From assembly GCF_014839805.1 (NCBI RefSeq), contig NC_051123.1, positions 1,842,727-1,906,726 of the forward strand: a stretch of DNA of 64,000 bases, in the 5' to 3' direction. Shown here in pieces: positions 23,103 through 34,799 of the stretch. Position 1 is the stretch's first letter. Every line of letters begins with the position of its first letter. The position numbers were made by a program, and so were the translations under genes. The stretch is from Manduca sexta. Lineage: Eukaryota; Arthropoda; Insecta; Lepidoptera; Sphingidae. Below the pieces are notes generated by a model. That model saw nothing but the letters and a program-made list of their open reading frames with translations, was not told the origin of the DNA and did no database searches.

Positions 23103-23920
23103 AATGATTAAGTTTGAACAAGTCATCTTCTTCGCTTGTATTTTTTAAAATATTATGTGACGATATGAATGTTCTGAATGTTTGCAGACGAAGATGATTG
23201 GCAACCTAACCTAAAAGCTATTTATTAATCATATAATTTACCGTAACATTCGATTAGCCGCACTTAGCAATTTATAATAAAGCGGTTAATTAATTTATTT
23301 TTTGTTAATTGATTTTTATATTATTATTTCTTGAGTCTGAAATTTATACTAACACGGTAGCCTCACACATTGCCCGCTTCTTGATTAACAATTTATTTAT
23401 TACATTTCCCATTTTAGTAATAACAATAATTATAATTTTAGTGTCTTTTTAAATTGACTTTTTGTTGCCGCCATTTTGTGTTGTGTTTAGTGCAGGGTTG
23501 AGAGCGTCACTGGGGCCGTCCTGTATACGCCGAAGAAGGCCACTGCGGGTTTTGGTTGGAATGTCGGTAGTATACAGGGGTAGGGACTTGGTCCAATGCT
23601 CATTCAGATGTTGCTATACTCCCGAGTGTCGACATTGGGCCGTAAGAACGGTGAAATCAATACAACCGTTCCACTCAAGTGATGGTAGCGATAATGCGTT
23701 ATTGCCCGCGAAAAAAAAGATGCCGACAGCGTCTACGCGGTGCGTTATTGTTGAAACATTAATTAAGGTGCGACGACGATACATAATACATTAATTTGCG
23801 CTTGCGACATTCTCGGAAACAAGGCTCCGTTATGTCATAAACAGATGGTATTTTCTATAATATTTCATAATCGTTTCCTCCTATGATCTAATAATGTTTC
23901 ATCGCGAGGAGTTGTTGGAC
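23103..23920. other. No gene supported; CpG-richer block 23460-23640
   Basis: The block starting near CCGCCATTTTGTGTTGTG has a 110-codon plus-strand frame from 23462, opened by a TTG rather than an ATG. It shows no domain, no usable splice context and no codon pattern distinct from noise. It may be a retroelement piece or a 5' UTR-like patch. Confidence 0.35.
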
Positions 23921-23924
23921 TAGA

Positions 23925-24130
23925 TGCCGTAGTTGTGGTGCGTGTGTGACACGGCTTCGAGGTTCTGAGTTCACTTTCCATGTAGGGCAAAGTGATATTG
24001 AGTTTTCCAGTATCAGCCTGGAGTTTCGAATTTCTACCCGATATGGGACGGAATACACATAGGCGGAAAGTGGAGTGTCTGATTGTACCTCTGCGTACCC
24101 ATTTGGGTATAATGGCGTGATGTGTGTGAT
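23925..24130 (+). mobile_element. SINE-B, diverged
   Basis: It contains GGGCAAAGTGATATTGAGTT, CAGTATCAGCCTGGAGTTTC, CCCGATATGG, GGGACGGAATACACATAGGC and the tail ACCCATTTGGGTATAATGGC. The GATAGGCTCGCC block is missing. Confidence 0.75.
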
Positions 24131-24924
24131 GAGTTGTCGCTATGTTCCGGACTAATACCATTCACTGCTGGTTAGTACAAACAGACAATGCAGAAACAAA
24201 TACGCGAAGCAAAGACCTTTCTAGAATACAAATCTCACTGTGTGCTTCTCGATTTAAAAAGTCATCTAAATGCGTTTAGGGTTTTAAAAAAAATCCAAAA
24301 CTACAACTTTATTATACAATAAGACGACTTCAAAAGTTAAATTATCTAACATTAGAACTACGACATTTGAGGCCTACATAGAACCTGTTTGTTCATAAAC
24401 CTAGATGCTCCAGGCGGCTAAACCGTGCCATTTCCACCTAACGGGATTTCATATTGAATTTGTAAGCGTTACAAGGTCGGGTATTTACTGTTTATATGTG
24501 GTTAGTATCCATTTCTCTTGATCGGTGTTTGATGGGACAGAACTATGACTATTCACAAATATAAAAGTATCTGGGAATAAGTGTTATTATTTTTACATTA
24601 TAGGTACATTTTATAGCACAAGTATATATGTATTTATGTAGATATGTATGTTTTATATATTATATGTATCGTCTTATTTTTGTTTTATATAGTTACACCG
24701 ACATTATCTCATCTTTGCATCATTCAAATGTTGACTGTTTGAAAATGCCTTACGTATTGAGCCCACCCGTATACATCTATTGTGTTTAAATAAATTAATA
24801 AAAACTATGAGGTTCAATATTTCGTTTTCTCACTATTACAAAGCCATTTTAAATGATGTTGAAAAAAATCTATTTTAAATTATAATGGTAAAAATTTGAA
24901 AAACAATTTGGAATAAAACTTTTT

Positions 24925-24995
24925 TACAGGTTTTATCGTGGTTTTTTATATTATATATTTTCCCTACGTTTCGAAGACTTTACAGCCTTCATGGT
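24925..24995 (-). repeat. Repeat E fragment
   Basis: TTTTATCGTGGTTTTTTATA followed by CCCTACGTTTCGAAGACTTT and ACAGCCTTCATGGTGGGAT. A short terminal piece. Confidence 0.6.
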
Positions 24996-24999
24996 GGGA

Positions 25000-25620
25000 T
25001 ATTAAAATTTTAATAAATTTTTTCAACACAATTTTTTTAACATAGGTCTAATAACAGAAATATAACATAGAACCGTACAGTTAGGAATCGGACAAGAAAA
25101 AAAATATAAAAATATTGTAAGTTATCAACTATCGTTTTGTAAATTACGCAAATAGGAATGTTTAAAACAACATTTTTAATACAAAATGGGTTAAATAGTT
25201 TTTGACTCCTTGCATTCTAAATGGTACAATAAAAATTAATTTAAATTTTGAGTTAACTAATCATGATAATAACAATTTGTTCAGTTACAATTTATGCAAG
25301 TTGTTTTAAATAGACATCTTTTTATGGACCATGGGAACATTTTAAACGCTCTGAGTTATAGATAATCACCCGAGAGGTTGAGCTCCTCTCGATGGATACT
25401 ATAATTATAGATAAACATAATACTTGCATCTTAATAACTCTAATATGAGCATGTGAACCGACATTTCCGTAGTTAAGGATAAGGATGGTTTATATTATAA
25501 TTAACAGTAAAACAAATAATATCATTAGTAAACATGATCTGTGCTCGATAATCTTACTTATTATAATTAACAGTAAATAAATAATATCATTAGTAAACAT
25601 GATCTTGATAATTTTACTTC
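25000..25620. other. AT-rich; short local duplication
   Basis: The segment TTATAATTAACAGTAAA..AATAATATCATTAGTAAACATGATCT occurs twice, at about 25494-25542 and 25560-25604, a near-perfect local duplication of roughly 45 bases. Nothing else is recognised. Confidence 0.6.
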
Positions 25621-25624
25621 TTAC

Positions 25625-25915
25625 TTATATTATAAATGTTTAAGGAAAATGTTTGGATGTTTGTTAGAAGTGTACGTAGAAATAACTAAACGGATATGGA
25701 TGAAATTTGGCATATAGGTAGACCACATCCTGGATTAACACGTAGGCTACTTTTTATCCAGGTAATTAGCTTCCATGGGAAATATTGGATTTTTTTAAAC
25801 TGGCATTTTACATAGATGACGGTGGCATCGTGCGGACATTTAGGGTCTTTTGAAACGGTAAATACTTTCCCCGCGGGTGAAGCCGCGAGCAACACCTTGT
25901 AGTATAAATATAGCA
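25625..25915 (-). repeat. LINE-type 3' end (repeat G), reverse
   Basis: On the minus strand it begins with a GCTCGCGGCTTCACCCGCGG block and contains AAAAAGTAGCCTACGTGTTA, CCAAATTTCATCCATATCCG and an ATTTATAATATAAG end. This is one of the best preserved copies of this tail in the window. Confidence 0.6.
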
Positions 25916-25919
25916 AACA

Positions 25920-27150
25920 TTTCTGCGTAAATAGACTAAGTTATATTGAATTAAATACTAGACTTCTTAGACAGACGGAACTTCATTCGACCAGACATTC
26001 ACTGCAGAATATCAAAATGTGGAATAATATAGAAAAAATATCCCCTTACAATAAAAATTTTTCTAGTTACTATTTCGGAGTTTTTTCAGTCAGTTCGACA
26101 ACCACATTGAGTAACATTTGATACAAATTTTTCTAACATGATTTACTCGACATTAGGACAGCCTATGTTACACAGACATCTTAACCACAGACAATTTGTA
26201 CCATAAAACGATTGGGCGCATCTGGCACGTCATATTGCTTTGAATTATAACGGCATGTGCACACCGGCGGACCGCTACTGGCCGTGACAGTTACTGGACC
26301 ACTTGCCTGGATATTAATTCGATGTGTTGAATCGTGATGTAATAGGTATACAGGTAGTTCAGTGATAGGTTAATATAGGGTACGTTATTGCATTAGGCAT
26401 CTTGTAGCTGCTTCAAATTATTGATACCAAGAATAGATTTAAATAGACTAGAAAAATCAGACATTTGTAAGTATGTAAAATGACGTTCTGATGGAACGGA
26501 ATTTGAATAATCGCTACGACGAATAAACTTTTTCATTTAGAAAGACCAGAGGTAATTAAGTGTGCCAAATAAGTTTTTGATTGAACGGAATTTTCACACT
26601 CAAGAGACATAAAAATCGATACGATTGCTCAACATTATATCCTCGGCCTTGAATATATTTGTATGCAACCAGCAGGAAGTCCCAAAAATGGCCCATAGGG
26701 ATACTGAAACTAATTGTTAAAAATAATAACTAATTCTTGTGTTTTGATGTTATATAATATGTATAAATAGATAAATAAATAAATCTTATATTGTAAGAAT
26801 CGATTTTTCCCTGTAACATTTTGCGCCGCAGTCTACATTTTATATAACCAAAGTTATTTTTAATCTGATGTTATAACTTATATATATTTATCGCTATCTA
26901 TATTCATAATTATTAATATCCGGTAAATATTAATAAAATGGCGGATATATATTTCAATTAAGTTTTATAGAAGTTGCACTAACATTTATTTTACGCTTAA
27001 TTAGTGCCTATTTTTAGATGTAACCAAACTAGTTCATAATATTACCAGTTTAGAAAACGAATGCGGCTAAAAATAAGCAATTGCGACTGCTTTATTTTTA
27101 AATATTATTTCTCTTTATTTTCTCTTTTTTGCATTTTTATGTATCTTTAA
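25920..27150. other. No gene or element recognised
   Basis: AT-rich sequence with no exon-like segment bounded by splice sites, no TIRs and no SINE boxes noticed. Confidence 0.4.
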
Positions 27151-27162
27151 AATATAAATGCA

Positions 27163-27494
27163 CAATAATATCAGCTCTGTATTATATACTTGCCCACTGC
27201 TGAGCTCGGGCCTCCTCTACTACTGAGAGGGATTAGGCCTTATAGTCCACCATGCTGGCCTAGTGCGGGCTGGTAGATTTCACACACCTTCGAAATTTAT
27301 ATCTCTTCTATAGAGAACTTCTCAGATGTGCAGGTTTCCTCACGATGTTTTCCTTCACCGTTAAAGCGAACGATAAATTCACAAAGAATACACACATGAT
27401 TTTTTAGAAAAGTCAGAGGTGTGTGCCCTTGGGATTTGAACCTGCGGACATTCGTCTCGGCAGTCCGTTCCACACCCAACTAGGCTATCGCCGC
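27163..27494 (-). mobile_element. SINE-A, full length, with 10-bp target duplication
   Basis: This is the reference copy of SINE-A. Read on the minus strand it opens with the tRNA-like head AGCGGCGATAGCCTAGTTGG, has a B box GGTTCAAATCC, then CTTTAACGGTGAAGGAAAAC and a tail with GATATTATT. TATAAATGCA flanks it at 27153-27162 and 27495-27504. The head derives from a tRNA-like Pol III promoter; there is no coding capacity. The short frames on both strands are spurious. Confidence 0.93.
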
Positions 27495-27504
27495 TATAAA
27501 TGCA

Positions 27505-27855
27505 TGATATAAAAAAATAACCGATACCGGACCCCGCAGTCAACGACAAGAAACCTGCGAATGGGATACTGGAATCCCCCATTTTAGGGACTGCAGGGTC
27601 CTTGAGAAAAGTTGGGAGGGACAGCTGGGAAGTGTGGGGGAAGGACAAGGAACCCTCTTAGGACGGGAGGAGGGGAAAAGGCTAGGAACTGTTCGCGAGC
27701 CCTTATAGGCCTCAATGTGAATTGGCATCACGTATACACGCTTAAATGTGCGTGTAGACGCCCGCGACAAATGTGCTCCCAAGTATGGGCGAGCATTCGG
27801 TGTGGAGACCAAGCGCACAACAATTGCCTCAGGGGGACGTCTTTTTTTTAACTAG
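27505..27855. repeat. GC-richer fragment between two SINEs, unassigned
   Basis: A relatively GC-rich segment (GACGGGAGGAGGGGAAAAGG, CGTGTAGACGCCCGCGACAA) ends in CTTTTTTTTAA before the SINE-B target site. It looks like a retroposon 3' UTR with a short T-rich end. No domain is recognisable in the overlapping 79-92 codon frames. Confidence 0.4.
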
Positions 27856-27870
27856 GTGACGTAGAAGTCG

Positions 27871-28134
27871 GCGTAACTGCCTTGGTGGCATAGTTGTACT
27901 GCATGCGCGGTACGACAGCGCTCTGAGGTCCTGGGTTCGAATCCCGGGTCGGGCAAAGTGATATTTGGGTTTTTCTGCTCAGTATCAGCCCGGAGTCTGG
28001 AATTTGTGCCCGATATGGCGATAGGCTCGCCCCCTATCACATCGTGGGACGGAAAACACTTAGCGAAAAGTGGGTGCCTTGGTTGCGCCTCTGCATACCC
28101 CTTCGGGGATAAATGCGTGATATTGTGTGTGTGT
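27871..28134 (+). mobile_element. SINE-B, full length and young, 15-bp target duplication
   Basis: This is the best preserved SINE-B. The tRNA-like head has B box GGGTTCGAATCCCGG, followed by GCAAAGTGATATTTGGGTTT, AGCCCGGAGTCTGGAATTTG, GGCGATAGGCTCGCCCCC, TACCCCTTCGGGGATAAATG and a (GT)n tail. GTGACGTAGAAGTCG occurs exactly at 27856-27870 and again at 28135-28149. The exact TSD and intact B box mark a recent insertion. Confidence 0.95.
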
Positions 28135-28149
28135 GTGACGTAGAAGTCG

Positions 28150-29125
28150 TAGTAATAAAACATTCCTAGTGTTATTACCGCATATGCAATACTAGGGCAT
28201 ATTACGTTAACGACTGTGCGTAATATTGTAAGACAACTTTTTGCGATAGTAACGATCTTTCTTATAGTGTTTAGTAATAGATGAAATAAGTACTGATGAG
28301 TTAAGAATTATAGGTGTTATATGATGTGTGCGTCAGGCTGGCACGACGCCCTTATTTTTGTTGTAATTTACATGTATAGAATTTTATTCTTTATATAAGT
28401 ATACGTTTTAGATATATATTTTAATTTAGTACATATAATATAATACAAAAAGAACTTATTGGTGGTTATTATTTTATTGCGTTAACATATGTGGTTGTGT
28501 TAGTCTTTTTCCTTGGGGTAGAGACTGATAAAACTAACTGCATATAGTTATTGAATATTTTTTTTTTGCTGTGGGATATTTTGTGGTTTACTTATTTTTT
28601 TACGATTGATTGTAAAAATATATATTTGGATATAATTTTTTTGCTGTTGAATGTTTTTGGATTACTTATTTGTTACTTATTGTAAGATAATATTACATTT
28701 TATTTATTTTATAGTGATATGATGCCGTTATATTTTTGATTTTGAATAATGAATATCTGCCTCACAACAAAATAAGTGACATCATTTTTACAATTTAAAA
28801 AGTTTAACATATCAATCTTATATTTAGGTGGAATAAACGGAAAAAGCGCCCATTTGCCATTGATTACTTAAAATCATAGTTTCAACATGATAGCAGCTCA
28901 GAGGCGTCTATTTCACATATATGCAAATAACGGATGCAATTCTAAACAAACAACGCAAAAATTTCTTAAGAGGTTTATGAAATTAGCATAATTTTAAAAC
29001 GGCAATATTTGTGCATAATTTACACCAACTGGCATTATTCTCTCAGTCACGAATTCATCTGACTAATATAACATACAAGAGTTTTGAGAAAGGTTAAAAA
29101 ATAGTTTTAAATTTGACTATTATTT
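28150..29125. other. AT-rich, nothing recognised
   Basis: No exon or element was found. A TTATTTTTTTACGATTG / TTGCTGTTGAATGTTTTTGG pair at 28560-28660 suggests a weak local duplication. Confidence 0.35.
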
Positions 29126-29129
29126 GATG

Positions 29130-29315
29130 TTGGTTAGTTTGCGACTCCGTCTACGTCAAAATGTTTTTCCGGGATAAAAGTCCTGCTTGATATTTTCTTG
29201 GGATAAAATGGAGCCTATGTTTTAAGTAAGACCTCTAGCAATACATCGGTGAAAACTTTATTCAATTCTATGTAGTAGTTTTTGCGTGATGCGTGTTCAA
29301 ATATACAGACAGAGA
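29130..29315 (+). repeat. LINE-type 3' end fragment (repeat G)
   Basis: TTTTTCCGGGATAAAAGTCC, GGGATAAAATGGAGCCTATG and an ATTCTATGTAGTAGTTTTTG end match the repeat G order. The downstream 77- and 84-codon antiparallel frames are spurious. Confidence 0.5.
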
Positions 29316-30180
29316 AAAATTCAGAAAACTGTAGTTTTGACTTCTGTTGCTGTTATTGAGACACCACATATTAGTTTATTTTGTAACAAACACAAGTTAC
29401 ATAAACATAACAAACAAACAAGCGAAACAGAAAAAAATAAACTTAAAATTATGTTTGTTACAAAAAGGCACCAACTCAGCAATATGCTGACAGTGCAGCC
29501 AGCGCTGATCTTTCGTTGAGCCATATAATGTACAGAGATCGTCGTGTTTATTATATGTATAGATTGTAACGCCATCTATATTTAAATATAATGAATGGCA
29601 TAAGACATTATTTTAAATATTTTCAATGAACTTTTGTCTCCAAAAGGTGTGAAATGTCATGAATTTTAAACGATGTCAAGGAAGGCGTATCGGTGTATTT
29701 TGTTATTATTTTTGATACTTTACATAATAGTTTCTTATCCGTTCTCTGATGAAAACTGCTTTGCGAGGTGGTGAATTTATTTTTCAATCTAAATAATTCT
29801 TAACATTTTATGGATTCAAATAGATTATTTAATTTTATTTTCAAACGTTGTAAACATATATTTTATAAGTAAGTTTGCGTCAATTTTTCATTACAAATAT
29901 TTAGAATTTATAAACTCTTGTAATCTAGTCGTATAATTGTTGCTCTTCTTCTTCTTAATAACATTAAATAATGATCTTGTTTAATGTACCATCTATTTGC
30001 TAATATTTAGTAAATCTTTGCAAACTCAGTTTACCGGAGAATCGAAACGTTTGATATACATGAAATCATATCTCAGTAACTAGCCAGTTAGATATAAACC
30101 GATTCACGTGTTTTCTCGACTTTGCATCGTGACGTACCGCTTTCACTAAGACGAGCTCACTTTATCGAAAAATATTGTTA

Positions 30181-30428
30181 ACTTGCTGGTGGTAGAATAT
30201 ATTTTACATCTACAGATATCGACCACCGTATAAATTGTTAAAACCCGCCATAGTAGCCCACGTAAGTGAGTCACGTTCGGGGATCAGTCTGTATACATCC
30301 TGTACCAACAGGCCATTATAATTGTGTCGACTGCCGAGGGATACTTATCTCTCGTCAGTCGACATTCTATTGGACTCCACTCCACTTACCATTAAGTGTA
30401 GTGGGGTATCTGTTCTATGCCCGTAAAA
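30181..30428 (+). repeat. Repeat D, long copy
   Basis: CTTGCTGGTGGTAGAATATA, ATCGACCACCGTATAAATTG, TAAAACCCGCCATAGTAGCC, GGGATCAGTCTGTATACATC, CAGTCGACATTCTATTGGAC, and a tail with GTAGTGGGGTATCTGTTCTA. It defines both ends of repeat D better than any other copy here. Confidence 0.75.
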
Positions 30429-31286
30429 AAATAAACTTTTGTTAGACCGATCTCATGCAACGGTCTGGGTAAGCGGGGTGATGTCTATAAAAATATCAAT
30501 AACAGGCAAAAAAGCAATATCAATAACAGGATCAAACCAGATAATAGATATAATTTATAGTATATTACAACTTTTCGACATTGTGCTTTATAACCACAGT
30601 AATATGAATCTTTTCAGGAAGTACGAAATAACCTTTCGAACTTTTTACTAGAGTAACATTTTCTATAGGCGTTATCAAATACGTTAATATGTTTGGAGTA
30701 GGTATTTAATAACAAAACCATTTTAAAAAAATACATACATACTTAGCATCACGCTGTTTTCCTTTTACAGCGGTAGGCAGAAATGTAAAGACCGACATTT
30801 CGCTGGCTATGTTGTCTCAATTATAATAGGCGCTCCATTTACCAATGACGAAGCCTATTATTATTATATTTAAATTTCAAAATTCGCAAGATATTCCATT
30901 TATGTTATTATGAAGCTTACCAGGCGAGCGACTTGCTCGGTTGTAATAAACAGTTGACCAATTTCATTCATTTTTGTGTGCGTGATATTTTGAATGTCGC
31001 GGAACGTTTTCGTGTCGCTTTCTGCACGAAAGTTTGCATACTGCTGATTGTCCATTCTATGTTAATTTACGACATAGAGGTCCGTTAATATACAATCTGT
31101 CTATTTATGCTAATTTGAAAGGTTTAAATGCCATTTTGAATCCTTTTGAGATGTCGGTAAGATAGCTTTTAAGATGTCTCTATGAAGTTTTTACTAATAA
31201 AATATAGCATGTTATTGGCGTATAGATATTTGCCTCTTATATGATAAAGGGAGCTTGTCAGTAGAAAATAGTCGCGTACTATACAT

Positions 31287-31348
31287 ACATAAAAAAATAA
31301 AATAAATAAATACATTTTATTTTATTTTTATTTATTTATTTTTATGTA
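31287..31348. repeat. AT-only hairpin / simple repeat
   Basis: ACATAAAAAAATAAAATAAATAAAT is followed by its approximate complement ending in TTTATTTATTTTTATGT. This is a low-complexity palindrome, probably from two SINE or LINE A-tails in opposite orientation. Confidence 0.7.
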
Positions 31349-31565
31349 CTACATAATATCATTAAGACTTTTCTTCAAATTCAAACCGTGCGGGTTTTTG
31401 AAAATTCTTTATCATTATAACCTCTATGGTCGATAGTTCCTATTGTTGCAGATTTATTCAGTGACATGATTTCTGTGATTTATTTCTGGACAGGAGGGTG
31501 CACGTGCACCTACTTGCACCCTCCCGGCGCCCATGATTGCTGCTACTGTAATTAAGTGTTCATTA

Positions 31566-31936
31566 TTATTATCATCAGCCGCAGGAGGTCCACTGCTCCA
31601 TGGAACTCCCCCAAAGATTTTCAGATCGACCTATTGGAAGCGACCTACATACAGCGACCTCTTGCGCTTTTATGAGGTCGTCTGCTCACCTCATAGGTGG
31701 ATGTCCGACGTTACGCTTGCCAGTTCATAGCCTCCACTTGAGAACCTTCGTGCCCCATCGGCCATCAGTTCTGCGAGCTATGCCCTGCCAATTCAGCTTG
31801 CTAATCCGATGGGCTATGTCGGTGACTTTCGTTCTTCTATGGATCTCTTCATTTCTGATTCGATCACGTAGGGAAACTCCTAGCATAGTCCTCTCTATAG
31901 CTCGCTGGCCGACTGAGTTTTCTTATAATTCTTATT
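31566..31936 (-). mobile_element. RTE-type LINE 3' coding remnant
   Basis: Conceptual translation of the minus strand gives wording of the C-terminal end of lepidopteran RTE reverse transcriptase ORFs: KVLKWRL, TGKRNVGHPP, ADDLIKA, MEQWTSCG, interrupted by in-frame stops. The (ATC)n/(GAT)n run at 31568-31580 lies at the element's 3' end, as in other copies here (35212-35412 -, 43803-43945 -, 53430-53522 +). It is a dead fragment; the plus-strand 121-codon frame is its shadow. Confidence 0.8.
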
Positions 31937-31983
31937 GTAATTCATTGTTACACAAAATTATTTAGATAAGGCTCCAAAACTTA

Positions 31984-32289
31984 CCCTCTTATTCATAGAC
32001 GTTATTTATATAAGGATGGAGAGATATTGTGATAACAAGTTTGTTTCTCAGCTTTGTTTATCTGACAGCTTCCTGTTTGTTCAGCTTTGTTTATCTGACA
32101 GCTTCCTGTTTGTTCAGCTTTATTTATCTGACAGCCAACTAGATTAAAGTTGTATCTCAATATTAGCCAATCACAACGGCCCTATATCTACGCACTGCGA
32201 AGGCTGCCATGTCGTCAGCACTGAGAAACAGACTAGTTATCACAGCGATGCTCCGTCCTTAGATAAATAACGTCTATGAATAAGGGGGT
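31984..32289. mobile_element. TA-flanked MITE, copy 2, with internal 33-bp tandem repeat
   Basis: This is the same element as 22861-23100 but inverted. Ends are CCCTCTTATTCATAGACGTT and CGTCTATGAATAAGGGGGT, with TA at 31982-31983 and 32290-32291. At 32051-32134 a 33-base unit (starting GCTTTGTTTATCTGACAGCT) occurs about 2.5 times; copy 1 has a single occurrence of the corresponding segment. Non-coding. Confidence 0.9.
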
Positions 32290-32638
32290 TAGTCGTTTCC
32301 TCTTTTAGTGTCTCTATGGTCTGAGCCCTGTGTCTAGTAACATTTACATCATAGACAACAACAATCTTAATGCATGAGAGTTCTAGCAAATTGCAAAATT
32401 TCAATAACTTACGACACGCATTTGATTCGCCATTGTTTCGAGCGTTTCGCATACGTATGTTTTAACGCAATTTTTGTGGTCACTTTCCATCCATTGTGGC
32501 AGGTGCGAAATATATTTTATTACTCGGTTTGCAGATTCATGTTATTGGTAGATAGAAAATATTGTGTTTACTAGTCGAGTCGGTGCAGTCGAAGTTGTTA
32601 TTTGTTTTGTAAAATTAATTATATAACGTAGGAGTAAT

Positions 32639-33049
32639 GCTATAATAGACAGGGCTATTTTTGACATTGCGTTACTAAATGAAACCACGTATATATCTTC
32701 TTAACTTTTATAATAAAATACTCGAAGTTTAGATGTAAAATAAAAAAAGTATAAGGTTCGCACAAAATAGATATCAATCAAAAGTAATTTTAATGTTACA
32801 CTCTTTAATGCTACTACTACTACTCTAAGAGTATTTGTCGCGGCGACATCGCATTTTCAGTCAAAAACACACTCATGCACACGCCATATTCCCACTAAAC
32901 TACATAATGAAAAAAATCAGAGAAGTAAAAACATAAATTTGATGAAAATATTTGTTATTAAATGATGATTTTGGCACAATGTCAGCGTAGGTAAAGTCGA
33001 GTATGTGGTTTTATTTATTAACGTAATGTCAAAATGACTGTATATAAGG
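32639..33049. mobile_element. MITE-like element with TIRs of about 45 bp
   Basis: The left end contains TTTTTGACATTGCGTTACTA and AAATGAAACCAC. The right end, reverse-complemented, contains TTTTGACATTACGTTAATAA and AAATAAAACCAC. Similarity is about three in four bases. Interior features (AAAGTAATTTTAAT, TACTACTCTAAGAG, CGCGGCGACATCGC) recur at 40650-40912, and the left end recurs at 39570-39770. No target duplication was resolved. Confidence 0.65.
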
Positions 33050-33723
33050 TTTATTTTAGAATGTCACAATTTATTTAAAAGTACCTAATATTAAAAACGC
33101 TAAAAAAATATGGCGTATAATTTTTATACTGCATCGTACACATATTCCAAATACAAAATCGAAAATATTAATAATACTTTTGTAAACTGTATTCTTTGTC
33201 ACATAACTAAGGTTGGTTTTACCTTACTCTAACAATTTGACCAGAACGATAAATCTGAGTCCGTGTATCGTAATAATATCGTACGACATACTAGCTGATA
33301 TCAAATATTAATTAAGTTTGTGGATTTCGAGAAACTGTGAATAACTTAATATATGTCGTATGAACCCGGTAGTTTGTTTTTAAAAGGTGAAGGACAGTTT
33401 TAATTAACTGTCGAATTTCAATATAGATCGTCTAAATTATTCTTTTTGAAGATAGCAACTCATTAATATTCATATACACGCATATCTAGCCTCTACACGA
33501 GTATCTACTAATAAAATGTTGATTCTTGTTAAATATAGTGTTAGTTCATAATATTTTCTTCGAAGGGTAACGCGTTTCTTTTTTTTTTAATTACGTCGAC
33601 ATTTCAATAGTTGTATTTTATAAGGAATATTTGCTTTATTATTAAAACTATTATTTTATTAAGGCAGTATTCATACAACTTGGAAGCACATTAAAATTGT
33701 TTATATCAACAATAAATACTTAA

Positions 33724-33901
33724 GGGCCTGGTTTACAAGTTTTAAGTATATTTATTATATTTATCGTATTAAACAAATAATGTAGATGGAACTCATTTCA
33801 TTACCATTTATTTGGGAGCAGAAATTACAGTATGATTTTTATATTTGGTCGGCTTTTAAAAGTGACAAGTAACATATACTTAGAAGTTGTAAACCAAGCC
33901 C
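33724..33901 (+). mobile_element. Harbinger-like MITE, copy 2
   Basis: TIRs: left GGGCCTGGTTTACAAGTTTT; right end reverse-complemented GGGCTTGGTTTACAACTTCT, extending to about 30 bases. The interior CATTTATTTGGGAGCAGAAA and ATATTTGGTCGGCTTTTAAA match 1899-2075 and 40518-40640. Non-coding, 178 bp. Confidence 0.8.
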
Positions 33902-33925
33902 AAATAATTTTAATCTATTAAATAA

Positions 33926-34212
33926 CTAGCTGACCCGGCAGACGTCCCGTCTTAACTATGAATTTGCAGCGCACATTCTGTCAATCGCTGACAGTTATTT
34001 CAAACGATTGACAGTTATATAAAATTAATATGTTCGTTAAGTTTTCTTAAATTTTCTAATTTTCCGCGCAATTTTTTGAATTGTCTCTTTCATAAGCACC
34101 TTCTCCTGACAATAACAAACACCACAAAAAAAATAGTGAAATCGGTCCAGCCGTTCACGCGTGATGGCGTGACCAAGGGAAATAGGGATTCATTTTTATA
34201 TATATAGATTAT
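33926..34212 (+). repeat. Repeat F (AGCTGACCCGGC...), long copy
   Basis: It opens CTAGCTGACCCGGCAGACGT, has TGTCAATCGCTGACAGTTAT, AAATCGGTCCAGCCGTTCAC, GCGTGATGGCGTGACC and ends ATTCATTTTTATATATATAG. A reverse copy lies at 42962-43240. The layout is that of an insect LINE (CR1/L2-like) 3' end; the class is inferred only from the wording. Confidence 0.65.
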
Positions 34213-34239
34213 CATTTGTTATTTAGGTACATAAACTAC

Positions 34240-34335
34240 CTACTGGTGGTAGGTTTCTCACATGTGAGAGTATATAAGAGAGAATATGGAGTCCTCCTGG
34301 GATACCACCGCACGTCACTGTTGTGTTTCATTTTT
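34240..34335 (-). mobile_element. SINE-C end fragment
   Basis: TACTGGTGGTAGGTTTCTCA, CATGTGAGAG, TCCTGGGATACCACCGCA and GTCACTGTTGTGTT are the reverse complement of the SINE-C right end. Confidence 0.65.
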
Positions 34336-34799
34336 ATAGATTTTATTCTTCTACTAAACTTAAAGTTCCAAACATCTCCGGGTGAACCGCGCTAACACCT
34401 CATAGACCTGATATTAATCTATAAAAATGTCGTAAGTATTCATCAAAGCCTTGACATATACGAACACTAAATCCTCTCTAATCGTATTACAGATTTCGCC
34501 TTGATATTAAACGTAAACCACAATTTTCGATGCAATTCAAATTAACGTAAAACTTTATCATTTTGTCATTATGTTTGTGACATTCAAAAATGTACAAACA
34601 CAGAGCCTGATGTGGATGTTGGCATAAAAACAATAAGTCAGCTGATATAAGGAATGGTTTCGTTGCAGCTTTCTTAGCAAGCGTTAGCAGGCCACTGTAA
34701 ATAAATTCTGGCACTACTATGCATATGACGATGCATAGGAATTGGCTGGATTAAGAAATTAAACCTGCTGTCGCACCCATCAGGTTATTGGAATTAACA

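Noticed and set aside
27871..27955. Genuine tRNA gene at the SINE-B head
   Set aside because: B box is present but the cloverleaf arms do not pair as in a tRNA, and the sequence continues into the repeated SINE body.
31600..31965. 121-codon plus-strand frame
   Set aside because: Shadow of the reverse-oriented RTE remnant.
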